64,000 nucleotides of DNA, taken from the NCBI GenBank assembly GCA_021199335.1, contig JAJQIG010000056.1, positions 1 through 64,000 on the forward strand, in the 5' to 3' direction. The notes under the pieces were generated by a model, which had not been told where the DNA came from, did not search any database, and worked only from the letters and a program-made list of their open reading frames with translations. Source of the stretch: Oscillospiraceae bacterium (lineage in GTDB: Bacteria > Bacillota > Clostridia > Oscillospirales > Ruminococcaceae). Each line of letters begins with the position of its first letter. Within the stretch, counting starts at the first letter, position 1. Positions 40,269 through 50,471 of this stretch are shown piece after piece. The position numbers and the translations under genes were made by a program.

Positions 40269-42329
40269 ATGAAAAAATGGTCTATCGGCAAGCCTGACCC
40301 TAATATTTCCTTGAAATTGTCAAGGGAGAGCGGTCTTTCTCCGCTTTGTTCATCAATTCTTGTTTCAAGGGGAATTGATACTCTAGAAAAGGCTCAGCGA
40401 TTCTTCAATGCGGAGCAAAGCTCCGACAGTGAACCGCTTTCCGACCCTTTCCTTATTAAAGATATGCGTGAAGCTGCCGACATAATTTTAGAAGCAGTTG
40501 ACAATGGAAGTTCAATTTGCGTCTACGGCGACTATGACTGTGACGGAATAACAGCGACAGCCATTCTCTATTCCTACCTTGAATGCATTGGCGCAAATGT
40601 TGCTTATCATATAAATATGCGCACCGATGGCTATGGCCTGTGCGAACCAGCCATAAGAAGACTTGCGGAGGACGGAACTCAGCTTGTTGTCACAGTTGAT
40701 AACGGAATTTCCGCAATTAAGGAGGCTGCCCTTGCCGCAGAGCTTGGAATGACCCTTGTTATAACCGACCACCACCAACCGGGGGATGTTCTTCCCAAGG
40801 CGGATGCGGTCGTTAATCCCCACAGAATGGACTGCCCCTCCCCTTACAAGGACTTATGCGGCTGCGGGGTTGCCCTTAAACTCATCGCCGCAATGGACGG
40901 CGGAAGCTACAGCGCTGCCTTTGAGCAGTTTGCCGACCTTGCCGCCCTTGCAACGGTTGCGGATATTGTCCCCATCACCGGGGAAAACAGGGAGATTGTT
41001 TCAAAAGGACTTCATTATCTTGAAAATACAGAAAACCTTGGACTGCAGGCTCTTATGGAGGTCGCTAAGATCAAAAAGCCCATAACCTCGGTTTCGGCGG
41101 CGTTTTCAATTGTTCCGAGGATAAACGCTTCGGGCCGATTCGGTTCAGCGGAGGATGCGGTTAAGCTGCTTCTTACCGATAACCCCGATGAAGCCGAATC
41201 ACTTGCGCAAAACCTTGATAAGCTCAACACCGAGCGCAAGGCGGCGGAAGCGGTCATTATGAACGAAATCAGCGAACGGGTAAAAAACGAACCCGAGCTT
41301 CTTTTTAAGCGTGTTTTGGTGATTTACGGCGAGGGCTGGCACCACGGAGTTATCGGAATCGTTGCCGCACGATTGGTCGAACGTTTTGGGAAGCCCGTTT
41401 TCATCCTTTCCGACGATGGGGATGAGGCAAGAGGTTCGGCACGCTCGGTTGACGGCTTTTCAATTTTCGATGCGCTCAATCACTGCTCGGATATTCTCAC
41501 AAAATTCGGCGGACATTCGGGCGCCGGCGGATTTTCTGTGCCAAAGGAACAAATTACCGCATTTGATGACGCTTTGCAATCATATGCCGAAAGCAATTTT
41601 GAGCATATGCCGATATACTCAGTTCATGCCGATAAAATGATAACGCCCGATGAGCTTACTGAGGATGCTGTAAAATCACTTTCCTCCCTCGAACCGTTCG
41701 GGGAATGCAACAAACAGCCGATTTTCCTTATTCGCGGGGCAAGAATCCTGGGAATAACCGCTCTATCTCAAGGCGCACACACGAAGCTTAGCATTTCCTA
41801 CGGAAAGTTGAACCTATCGGGGCTTATGTTCGGTCAAAAAACCGCAGAATTCCCCTATAAAAACGGCGCTGTCCTCGATATGCTTGTTTATCCCGAGCTT
41901 AACACATACAACGGACGTACAAGCATCAGCCTGCGGATTCATGACTGCCGTCCGTCTAAGGTTTCGCAGCCGAAATATTTTAACGCAAAGGAAGCATACG
42001 AACGCTGGCGGCGTGAGGGGAAGATTGAATCCGCTCTTGCAGAAAGAATTATTCCATCAAGGGATGAGCTTGTTGCGATATACAAGATTATTGCCTCGTG
42101 CGGTCAAATAAACGGCGACCTGCTCTTTTTCCGCCTTGACGAGAACGTTATCTCCTACTGCAAGCTGAGAATTGCTCTTGATATTTTCTGCGAGCTTGGA
42201 TTTATTACATATGATATTTTCAGCGATTCTGCGGAGATAATAAGGAATGCGCCAAAAGCCGCTATTGAAAGCTCAAAGATTTATCAAGCTCTTAACGCAC
42301 TTAACAATAAAGCCGTTCCGACCTTATGA
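40269..42329 (+). CDS. recJ: Single-stranded-DNA-specific exonuclease RecJ
   Basis: VYGDYDCDGITATAILYSYL, VITDHHQPGD, GGHSGAGGFSV. Confidence 0.96.
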   Translation: MKKWSIGKPDPNISLKLSRESGLSPLCSSILVSRGIDTLEKAQRFFNAEQSSDSEPLSDPFLIKDMREAADIILEAVDNGSSICVYGDYDCDGITATAILYSYLECIGANVAYHINMRTDGYGLCEPAIRRLAEDGTQLVVTVDNGISAIKEAALAAELGMTLVITDHHQPGDVLPKADAVVNPHRMDCPSPYKDLCGCGVALKLIAAMDGGSYSAAFEQFADLAALATVADIVPITGENREIVSKGLHYLENTENLGLQALMEVAKIKKPITSVSAAFSIVPRINASGRFGSAEDAVKLLLTDNPDEAESLAQNLDKLNTERKAAEAVIMNEISERVKNEPELLFKRVLVIYGEGWHHGVIGIVAARLVERFGKPVFILSDDGDEARGSARSVDGFSIFDALNHCSDILTKFGGHSGAGGFSVPKEQITAFDDALQSYAESNFEHMPIYSVHADKMITPDELTEDAVKSLSSLEPFGECNKQPIFLIRGARILGITALSQGAHTKLSISYGKLNLSGLMFGQKTAEFPYKNGAVLDMLVYPELNTYNGRTSISLRIHDCRPSKVSQPKYFNAKEAYERWRREGKIESALAERIIPSRDELVAIYKIIASCGQINGDLLFFRLDENVISYCKLRIALDIFCELGFITYDIFSDSAEIIRNAPKAAIESSKIYQALNALNNKAVPTL

Positions 42330-42434
42330 TTTTCAAGCGCAGCTTTGACAAGCCGCCGAAATTGCGAAGCAGCCGAGTAACCTTGCTTACCTTTTCAATC
42401 GTTATTTCCTTAGAATAAATGAGGGGTGTCTTAT

Positions 42435-44624
42435 ATGGTAAACAAACCTGAAACCGTTTATACAATAGATATGATTATTCAGAAAATTCTTGATGAGGAA
42501 AAGCAGTATGATCTGAGTAAAATCATGTCCGCATATGAGTTTGCCGCAAAAGCCCATGCAAACCAATTCCGCTCCTCGGGTGAGCCTTATATAACCCATC
42601 CGCTTGCGGTTTCGTACATTCTTCTCGAATTCGGAATGGATACCGACACTATATGTGCGGCAATGCTTCATGATGTTGTTGAGGACACGGACGTCACTCT
42701 TGACGAAATCAAAAAACTTTTTGGTCAAGACGTTGCTATGCTTGTTGACGGCGTTACAAAGCTTGGAAAAATTCCTCTTTTCACCAAAGAGGAACAGCAG
42801 GCGGAGAATGTCAGAAAGATTCTTCTTGCAATGTCGCAGGATATTCGTGTAATTATTATAAAGCTCTGCGACCGCCTGCATAATATGAGAACGCTCCATT
42901 ATCGTCCTGCGGCAAAGCAGCGCAACACCGCTCTTGAAACAATGAATATCTATGCGCCCATCGCCCACCGACTCGGTATGAAGACGCTTAAAGATGAAAT
43001 TGAGGATTTGGCTTTCCGTTACCTCGACCCCTATGCTTACAGTGAAATCGAAAAAATGCTCCAAATCCGCAGCGATAAGCGTGAAGCATTCATTGATTCA
43101 ATAAAAAAGCAGATTGCCGATCGCTTCCGAGATGCTGGATTTGAGCATGAGCCGCAGATTGACGGACGTGTAAAATCCATCTACGGCATTTACAAGAAAG
43201 CCTTTATGCAGGGCAAAAGCTTTGACGAAATTTATGATAAATATGCTGTCCGAATTATTGTTGATACGGTTTTTGAATGCTATAATGCGCTCGGTATCAT
43301 TCATGATATGTTCCGCCCCATTCCAAACCGCTTCAAGGATTATATCGCAACGCCAAAGGCGAATATGTACCAATCCCTCCACACGACAGTTATCGGACGT
43401 GAAGGCATTCCCTTTGAGGTTCAAATAAGAACATGGGAGATGCACCACACTGCCGAATACGGCATCGCCGCTCACTGGAAGTATAAGGAGGGCATAAATG
43501 GCAAGGATAAGCTCGAAAGCCGCCTTGCGTGGATAAGGCAGATTATTGAAGCGCAGCAGGAAGCCGATGATGTTGAGGAGATTGTTCGCACGATAAAAAG
43601 CGACCTTTCCCCCGAGGATATTTTCGCATTCACTCCAAAGGGCGATATGATAACCCTCCCCGTTGGCGCAACTATAATTGACTTTGCATATGCCATTCAC
43701 ACGCAGGTCGGAAATAAGATGAAGGGCGCAAAGGTTGACGGAAAGCTGGTTTCCCTCGATTATCAGCTTACAACGGGGGAAATCGTTGAAATTCTTACCT
43801 CAAGCGACCCGAATCACGGTCCAAACAGGGCGTGGCTCGATATATGCAAAACCAATGAAGCGAAGTCCAAAATCCGTTCGTGGTTCAAAAAGGAACGCCG
43901 TGAGGAAAATATCACGCAGGGTAAGGCTGAGCTTGAAAAGGAATTCAAACGAAACTTTATGCGTGTTCCCGAGGAGGATCTTCCCATATTCCTTGCGGAG
44001 GATATGAAACGGCATAACTGCCAGAGCATAGACGACTTTTATGCCGCAATAGGCTACGGAGGAGTTATTCTCTCAAGAATGATGCAGCGGCTCAAGGACA
44101 AATATCAGAAATATTACGCCGAGCCAGAGTCCCCCGAGCCGAGGGTTCAAAACCCCGACCGCAAGAGCAGTTCGGGAGTTATCGTTGAAGGTCAGAGCAA
44201 CATTATAGTTAAATTCGCACAATGCTGCAATCCCCTCCCGGGCGATGACATTGTGGGATTTATTACAAAGGGACATGGCGTATCGGTTCATAAAAAGGAC
44301 TGCTCTACTTATCTCAACGCCATGAAAAACAACACCGAGCCCGAGCGCTGGATAAATGTACGCTGGGCAAACACCTCGAGCAGCGCTCCGACATTTAAGG
44401 TTACTCTCGACATCGTTGCAAGGGAGAACATCCTTATCATTGCTGACATTACAAAGCTAATGGCGGAGCTTCATATTCCCCTTACAAACATTTCGGTAAA
44501 TATGCTCAAAAACGGGAACGCAAATGTTTTTGCGACCATAAACACGGCGGGAGTTGCTCAGCTTAACAACATCATTGCAAGAATAAAAAAATTCCCCGAT
44601 GTTATAAGCGTAGACAGAAGCTGA
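42435..44624 (+). CDS. Bifunctional (p)ppGpp synthetase/hydrolase (RelA/SpoT)
   Basis: HD (AAMLHDVVEDTDVT), synthetase region, TGS, ACT. Confidence 0.97.
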   Translation: MVNKPETVYTIDMIIQKILDEEKQYDLSKIMSAYEFAAKAHANQFRSSGEPYITHPLAVSYILLEFGMDTDTICAAMLHDVVEDTDVTLDEIKKLFGQDVAMLVDGVTKLGKIPLFTKEEQQAENVRKILLAMSQDIRVIIIKLCDRLHNMRTLHYRPAAKQRNTALETMNIYAPIAHRLGMKTLKDEIEDLAFRYLDPYAYSEIEKMLQIRSDKREAFIDSIKKQIADRFRDAGFEHEPQIDGRVKSIYGIYKKAFMQGKSFDEIYDKYAVRIIVDTVFECYNALGIIHDMFRPIPNRFKDYIATPKANMYQSLHTTVIGREGIPFEVQIRTWEMHHTAEYGIAAHWKYKEGINGKDKLESRLAWIRQIIEAQQEADDVEEIVRTIKSDLSPEDIFAFTPKGDMITLPVGATIIDFAYAIHTQVGNKMKGAKVDGKLVSLDYQLTTGEIVEILTSSDPNHGPNRAWLDICKTNEAKSKIRSWFKKERREENITQGKAELEKEFKRNFMRVPEEDLPIFLAEDMKRHNCQSIDDFYAAIGYGGVILSRMMQRLKDKYQKYYAEPESPEPRVQNPDRKSSSGVIVEGQSNIIVKFAQCCNPLPGDDIVGFITKGHGVSVHKKDCSTYLNAMKNNTEPERWINVRWANTSSSAPTFKVTLDIVARENILIIADITKLMAELHIPLTNISVNMLKNGNANVFATINTAGVAQLNNIIARIKKFPDVISVDRS

Positions 44625-44737
44625 CACATGCAAAAAAGTCTGCCATGCGGGGACTCGGTAGGATGCTTCTAAACTCAATAAAGAATTCTTATGCAAATAT
44701 TTATTTTTAATAATTTAATAACGAGGATTTATTACAA

Positions 44738-45391
44738 ATGAAAATATCATATTTTGTTTCTGACACTCCCTTTCAGACAAACTGCTATATTATTGTTACA
44801 GATAACAATAACGCCGTCCTTATCGATGCCCCCGAGGTTCAGTCATCCGTTTTAGACGAGCTTGAAAAGCAGGACATTAAAATCACTAAAATTCTTCTTA
44901 CTCACGGTCACTGCGACCACATAGAATCGCTTGCCCTTCTTGCGAAAAAATATAATGCGGCAGTCTATATTCACGAGCTTGACGAACCAAAGCTCCATGA
45001 CGACTTTCTTAATCTTTCCGAATATTTTGCGGATTATTACAGCAAGCCCGTTCCGCACTTTGCAAATGCAAATACGGTCAAAAACGGTGATGTTATCGAA
45101 CAGGATGAGGTTAAATTCAAGGTTCTGCACACCCCGGGACACACAAAAGGCTCCGTCTGCTATATTACGAACGACATAATGTTCAGCGGTGATACATTGT
45201 TTAAGCAATCTGTCGGGAGAACGGATATGCCCGACGGAAATTATGCCAACCTGCTCCGCTCGCTTAAAATGCTTGACGGAATTTCCGATAATTACACTCT
45301 GTTCCCCGGACATGGCGATTCAACGACCCTTTACGATGAAAAACGCAGGAATCCGTATATGAAAGGCTTTGACTATGACGATATGCTTTAA
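44738..45391 (+). CDS. MBL-fold metallohydrolase
   Basis: LLTHGHCDHIESL, VLHTPGHTKGSVCYI, FPGHGDSTTL. Confidence 0.93.
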   Translation: MKISYFVSDTPFQTNCYIIVTDNNNAVLIDAPEVQSSVLDELEKQDIKITKILLTHGHCDHIESLALLAKKYNAAVYIHELDEPKLHDDFLNLSEYFADYYSKPVPHFANANTVKNGDVIEQDEVKFKVLHTPGHTKGSVCYITNDIMFSGDTLFKQSVGRTDMPDGNYANLLRSLKMLDGISDNYTLFPGHGDSTTLYDEKRRNPYMKGFDYDDML

Positions 45392-46817
45392 GGGAAACAA
45401 GTGCAAATATGAAATTGAAGCTGTCATGAAGCTGTTTGTTCCCGTTCAGACCTTTGATTTTTTGTTTGAAGATACTGTCAATGAGGGCGATTACTGCATT
45501 GTTTCCTCCGAGAACGGGCGGCTGGACGTTATGGCTGCCTATAACGGAAAAACGGCTGAAAAATCCGACACGGCTTACGATGAAAATGAAACCGAGCTTA
45601 AGCTCTGCCGTCTGCTTTACCTTTGCATGAGGGAAATCACGGGAATAACGCCCGCATGGGGATACCTTACGGGGATAAGACCCGTAAAAAAGGTTAACAC
45701 TTTGCTTGACAGGGGTTTCGGCAAGGAAGAAATCTTTTCCTTTCTCAAAGATAAATATGACGTTTCTGACAGGAAGCTGGAGCTCTCCTATCAGACAGCC
45801 GTTACTCAAAAGAAATATTTCGACTCCCTTGATGCGCGTTCATTTTCACTTTATGTTTCCATACCGTTCTGCCCGTCAAGATGCTCCTACTGCTCCTTTG
45901 TTTCCCACTCCATAGAGTCGGCGGGCGCAAAAAAGCTTCTCCCCGAATATGTGGAAAAGCTCTGTGCGGAAATCGAACAAACCGCTGAAATTGCCGATAA
46001 TTTAGGCTTAAAGCTCGATACAATTTACATCGGCGGAGGAACGCCCACTTCCCTATCGGCGGAACAACTGGGCAATGTTATGGGCACCTTGAAAAAAAAC
46101 TTTGACATTTCAAAAATTCGTGAATATACTGTAGAAGCAGGGCGTTCTGACACAATTACCGCAAAAAAACTGGAGGTTATCAAGAAAAACGGCGCAACAA
46201 GAATTTCTGTCAATCCGCAAACAATGGAAAACAGCGTTCTTAAAGCCATTGGAAGGAAACATTCCGCAGAGGACGTTATAAACGCATTCAATCTTGCACG
46301 AAGCATAGGCTTTGACAATATCAATATGGACACAATCGCAGGTCTGCCTACGGACACCTATGACGGCTTTTGCCGCACTATTGACACGCTCTGCGGTCTT
46401 AACCCCGAGAGCATTACCGTTCACACACTTACCGTTAAGCGTTCATCTGCGCTTTTCCATGAGGATGATATTTGCCTTGACAATCGCATATCGGATATGG
46501 TAAACTACGGTCAAGAGGTTCTCTGTGCGCATGGGTATTTCCCCTACTACCTGTACCGCCAGAAGAACACAGTCGACAACCTTGAAAATGTAGGCTACGC
46601 CAAAAACGGCTGCGAAAGTCTTTACAATATCTATATAATGGAGGAAGCGCAGACCATTCTTGCGGTAGGCGCGGCAGGCTCGACAAAGCTTGTCAACCCA
46701 TCAACAGGCAAAATCGAGCGTCTTTTTAATTACAAATTCCCTTATGAATATATTTCAAGGTACGAAAAGATGCTTGAGAAAAAAATTAAAATATATGAAT
46801 TTTATCGGGAGGAATAA
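45369..46817 (+). CDS. hemZ: HemZ-like radical SAM coproporphyrinogen dehydrogenase
   Basis: SIPFCPSRCSYCSF, IYIGGGTPTSLS, GYFPYYLYRQKN. Confidence 0.9.
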   Translation: MTMTICFKGNKCKYEIEAVMKLFVPVQTFDFLFEDTVNEGDYCIVSSENGRLDVMAAYNGKTAEKSDTAYDENETELKLCRLLYLCMREITGITPAWGYLTGIRPVKKVNTLLDRGFGKEEIFSFLKDKYDVSDRKLELSYQTAVTQKKYFDSLDARSFSLYVSIPFCPSRCSYCSFVSHSIESAGAKKLLPEYVEKLCAEIEQTAEIADNLGLKLDTIYIGGGTPTSLSAEQLGNVMGTLKKNFDISKIREYTVEAGRSDTITAKKLEVIKKNGATRISVNPQTMENSVLKAIGRKHSAEDVINAFNLARSIGFDNINMDTIAGLPTDTYDGFCRTIDTLCGLNPESITVHTLTVKRSSALFHEDDICLDNRISDMVNYGQEVLCAHGYFPYYLYRQKNTVDNLENVGYAKNGCESLYNIYIMEEAQTILAVGAAGSTKLVNPSTGKIERLFNYKFPYEYISRYEKMLEKKIKIYEFYREE

Positions 46818-46819
46818 TT

Positions 46820-47176
46820 ATGGCTTACAATTTTAACGATCTCAAGGAAGATGCAAAGAGCATTTTTGACAAGGCGGCTGCAAAAGCCAACGAGGCTGTT
46901 GATTACTCCAAAACTCAGCTTGACCGTGCGCAGCTTCGCTCAAAAATCCGTGAGAAATACACCGAGCTTGGAAAACTGTGCTACAATATGCATGAAACCG
47001 ATGCCGATGAAACGGGAAAAATGAAAATCGTTATCAACGACATAAGAAGCCTTGAGAACAAACTTGATGAGGCTGACAAAGCTGTTAACGCTAAGAAATG
47101 CAAAACCTGCAAATTCTGTCTTACACAGAATGATGCGGACAGCGTTTACTGCACAAAATGCGGTGAAAAACTTTGA
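46820..47176 (+). CDS. Zinc-ribbon domain protein
   Basis: C-terminal CKTCKFCLTQNDADSVYCTKCGEKL. Confidence 0.65.
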   Translation: MAYNFNDLKEDAKSIFDKAAAKANEAVDYSKTQLDRAQLRSKIREKYTELGKLCYNMHETDADETGKMKIVINDIRSLENKLDEADKAVNAKKCKTCKFCLTQNDADSVYCTKCGEKL

Positions 47177-47192
47177 TTAAACGGAATTGTAT

Positions 47193-48827
47193 ATGAAAAA
47201 AAATGAATTTTACACCATAACAATCACGGGAATGACATCCGACGGAAACGGTGTCGGCAAAACCGACGACGGTATGGCGGTTTTTGTACCGCTAACCGCC
47301 GTCGGCGATGTTATATCCTGCAAAATTGTCAAAATTACGAAAAATTACGCATATGGGATTATCGACAAAATCATATCGCCCTCATCTGACAGGACGGAGA
47401 GCAGTTGCCCCGTATCGTCAAAATGCGGGGGATGCACATTCCGCCATATATCCTATGATGCTGAGCTTAAAATTAAGGATAATCTTGTACGTGATGCATT
47501 TGAACGCATCGGCGGATTCAAGAATACAAGCTTTGAGGAAATTTGCGGCTGCAATAACCCCGATCGTTATCGTAATAAGACTCAATATCCCGTTGCGGAA
47601 ATTGACGGGAAAGCAATATGCGGCTTTTACTCAAAGCGAAGTCATAGGGTTGTGCCTTTCACTGATTGTATGCTCCAGCCGCAAATCTTTTCAAGCATAG
47701 CGAAGCGCTGCATAGAGCTTTTTAATGAAATGCGGATTAGAGCCTACAACGAAGAAAACGGCAGCGGAATCATCCGACACATTTATATCCGCAGAGGTTT
47801 TTATTCGGGCGAAATAATGGTCTGCTTTGTTGTAAAGCAGGAAATAAAAAAGCAGTTAACCGTCCTTGCGGACAGGCTTTGCGGCGAATTTGACGATATA
47901 AAAAGCGTAATAATGAACATTAATCCCCGAAACACCAACATAATTCTCGGCAGCAGAAATGTTACGCTCTGCGGCAAGGACTTTATTACAGATACTCTTT
48001 GCAAAAATACGATTGAGCTTTCCCCCATGTCTTTTTATCAAGTGAACACGGAACAGGCGGAGCGGCTTTATGCCTGCGCCAAAGAATATGCCAATCTCAC
48101 GGGTGAAGAAACGCTTCTTGATTTATACTGCGGGGCAGGGACTATAGGGCTCTCCATGGCTGATTCCGTAAAAAAAGTTATGGGCTGTGAGATTGTTCCC
48201 GAAGCAATAGAGAACGCCAAGAGAAATGCTTTGGTAAACGGTTTCGATAACGCCGAATTTTTCTGCGGGGATGCAGGCGAATTTGCGGCAGAGCTTGCCA
48301 ATGACGGAATTAAACCCGATGCTGCGGTTATTGACCCTCCAAGAAAGGGCTGTGACACTCTTACGCTGGACAGCCTTATAAAAATGCTTCCGCAGAAAAT
48401 TATAATGATCTCCTGTAATCCTGCCACTGCCGCGAGGGATGCCAAATACCTCTGCGGACATGGATATGGTCTTGAAAAAGTTCGGGCGTTTGATTTATTC
48501 GGGAGGACGGGGCATGTGGAAACGGTATGCTTATTGTCCAAACTCAAAAGTGACCAACATATTGAGGTTGAACTGAAAACGGACGAGCTTGATCTGACCT
48601 CTGCCGAAAGCAAGGCTACCTATGATGAGATCAAGGCCTATGTCAAGGAGCATACAGGCTTGACGGTATCGTCCTTGAATATTGCACAGGTGAAGCAGAA
48701 GTGCGGTATTATTGAGAGGGAGAATTACAACAAGGCTAAGACTAAGGACTCCAGACAGCCGAAGTGTACTAAGGAGAAGGAAGAGGCTATTGTTGGGGCT
48801 TTGAGGTTTTTTAAGATGATTGGGTAA
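47193..48827 (+). CDS. rlmD: 23S rRNA (uracil-C5)-methyltransferase RlmD-like with extra ~94-aa C-terminal tail
   Basis: TRAM, CGGCTFRHISYDAEL, LYCGAGTIGLSMA, IDPPRKGCD, SCNPATAARD; core ends GHVETVCLLSK (~48542). Confidence 0.93.
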   Translation: MKKNEFYTITITGMTSDGNGVGKTDDGMAVFVPLTAVGDVISCKIVKITKNYAYGIIDKIISPSSDRTESSCPVSSKCGGCTFRHISYDAELKIKDNLVRDAFERIGGFKNTSFEEICGCNNPDRYRNKTQYPVAEIDGKAICGFYSKRSHRVVPFTDCMLQPQIFSSIAKRCIELFNEMRIRAYNEENGSGIIRHIYIRRGFYSGEIMVCFVVKQEIKKQLTVLADRLCGEFDDIKSVIMNINPRNTNIILGSRNVTLCGKDFITDTLCKNTIELSPMSFYQVNTEQAERLYACAKEYANLTGEETLLDLYCGAGTIGLSMADSVKKVMGCEIVPEAIENAKRNALVNGFDNAEFFCGDAGEFAAELANDGIKPDAAVIDPPRKGCDTLTLDSLIKMLPQKIIMISCNPATAARDAKYLCGHGYGLEKVRAFDLFGRTGHVETVCLLSKLKSDQHIEVELKTDELDLTSAESKATYDEIKAYVKEHTGLTVSSLNIAQVKQKCGIIERENYNKAKTKDSRQPKCTKEKEEAIVGALRFFKMIG

Positions 48828-48929
48828 GTAAGACTAAGTTTATTTCTTGATAGCAATAGTTTATCATGTGTTGCTGAATTCAAAATGTATAGATGCTGTT
48901 ATTATTTTTTGATATAGAAGGTAAGAATT

Positions 48930-50056
48930 ATGTCAGGTGGAATTACATCACAATATGGATTTTTATTTCAGAAGTATGTTTTTATGGATACCATTATTAG
49001 TCATGCTTCAATGGACTTATTTTTTACTTACGAAGGAGCAGATGATATTGATATAATCAAAAATGATGATATTTCCGGAAGCTTATTCATGATAGCTTCA
49101 TCCAAAAATGAATTTGTCCAGGTAAAGAGTGGATCAGTAAGCATAAACTGTTGGGCAAAAGTGCTTGGAAATTGGTTATTAATGGATGATTATCTTAATT
49201 CATCTTTTACACTAGTATGTGAAAATGATCTGGATTTTTTAGTTAATGATAGTACAATTATAGATTCTGTTTATAATTATTTTGAAAACGGCAGTTCAAA
49301 AAAAAGAAATTCAATTGCAAAAAGAGTGAATGATAAATTTTTCTCGAAATATAATGAAGATGAAATCAAGAATTTAATAACTAATATAACAAAAAATGTG
49401 TTATATCTGTAGTTTCGATGGATACAATGATTGAAAACATAAAACAAAAAGTATTTGATACATACTGCACAGATATTAAGATATTTGAAAGGGCTAAGCA
49501 ATGTAGATTAGAGCGTATTCTAGAGTATCTCCTATTTGAAATAGAAGAATCAATTAAAAACAAAAAGAAATACACTTTGACATTTCCCAAGCTCATGGAA
49601 CTAGTAAGAAGAGTACAGACTGAGATAAGCGATAATAAGTATTCTGTTAATACTAGTGCAATAAAAAAAAGAAAAAGGTCAGAAGCAGAACTACTTGTCC
49701 AAGAAGATTCCATTAGAGAAATACGCCAGCTAAAACTTGTGAGTGACGATTTAGGATTCATTACTAGTGAACTTGTGAATGAACTTCTTTATAAGGATTT
49801 TAGAGAAGTATATGCTGATGGTGGAATTGAGATAGCAAATATAGAAGATATCGCATATTCAAATTATCAGGAAACTGTATTTGAATTCGATAGTACTCCT
49901 TCAGCAAAAAATCTATTCATTAATACTGTGAAAAAAGAAATACATTCCTCAATAATGGAAAACAGTCCAATCTATAGAAAGGGTTGCTATGTATATCTAA
50001 CTGGTGAAGAAATTGATGAAGAAAAACAAATAACTTGGGGTGGTGTTGATGAGTAA
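48930..50056 (+). CDS. ABC-3C-like effector (Cap4/DUF4297-like nuclease domain plus C-terminal domain), split by a -1 frameshift at ~49390-49396
   Basis: ORFs 48930-49412 (GGITSQYGFLFQKYVFMD..FVQVKSGSVS) and 49418-50056; -1 reading across ACA AAA AAT gives ..NITKKCVISVVSMDTMIENIK.. Confidence 0.65.
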
Positions 50057-50471
50057 TTTTTCTTTAGAAGCGGAATATTTGGAAATTATAATTGAACTTC
50101 TTAGTGAAAAATACAATGTTAATTCGCTTATTAAACTTGTTTTCATGTCTTTTTGTATTAAACATGGAAAAAAGACTGCATATAATGGACGAAAAAAGGA
50201 TTTCGTTGATGTCTTTTTTTCTAGTATAAATGTAAAACTATTATCCCATCCCGATGAAATGGAAGCTATACTTGAAGTCATTCATAAAATGAAATCTTCT
50301 GGATGGATTAAGCTAGAAGGGGATATAGTGACTGTAGTGAGGAATCTTAATGAATTTAAGTGTGAAAATAGTTTTCTTGTTTGTTGTGATGAAAAAAATA
50401 TAAATCCAATTCAAGAAGTGAATAAACTTGATAGTAGAGCATTTACGGAAGAGGTGCTTCGGCATGTTTAG
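50049..50471 (+). CDS. ABC-3C-like middle component
   Basis: Small protein between effector and ABC ATPase, overlapping both neighbours: MSNFSLEAEYLEIIIELLSEKYNVNSLIKLVFMSFCIKHG. Confidence 0.55.
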   Translation: MSNFSLEAEYLEIIIELLSEKYNVNSLIKLVFMSFCIKHGKKTAYNGRKKDFVDVFFSSINVKLLSHPDEMEAILEVIHKMKSSGWIKLEGDIVTVVRNLNEFKCENSFLVCCDEKNINPIQEVNKLDSRAFTEEVLRHV

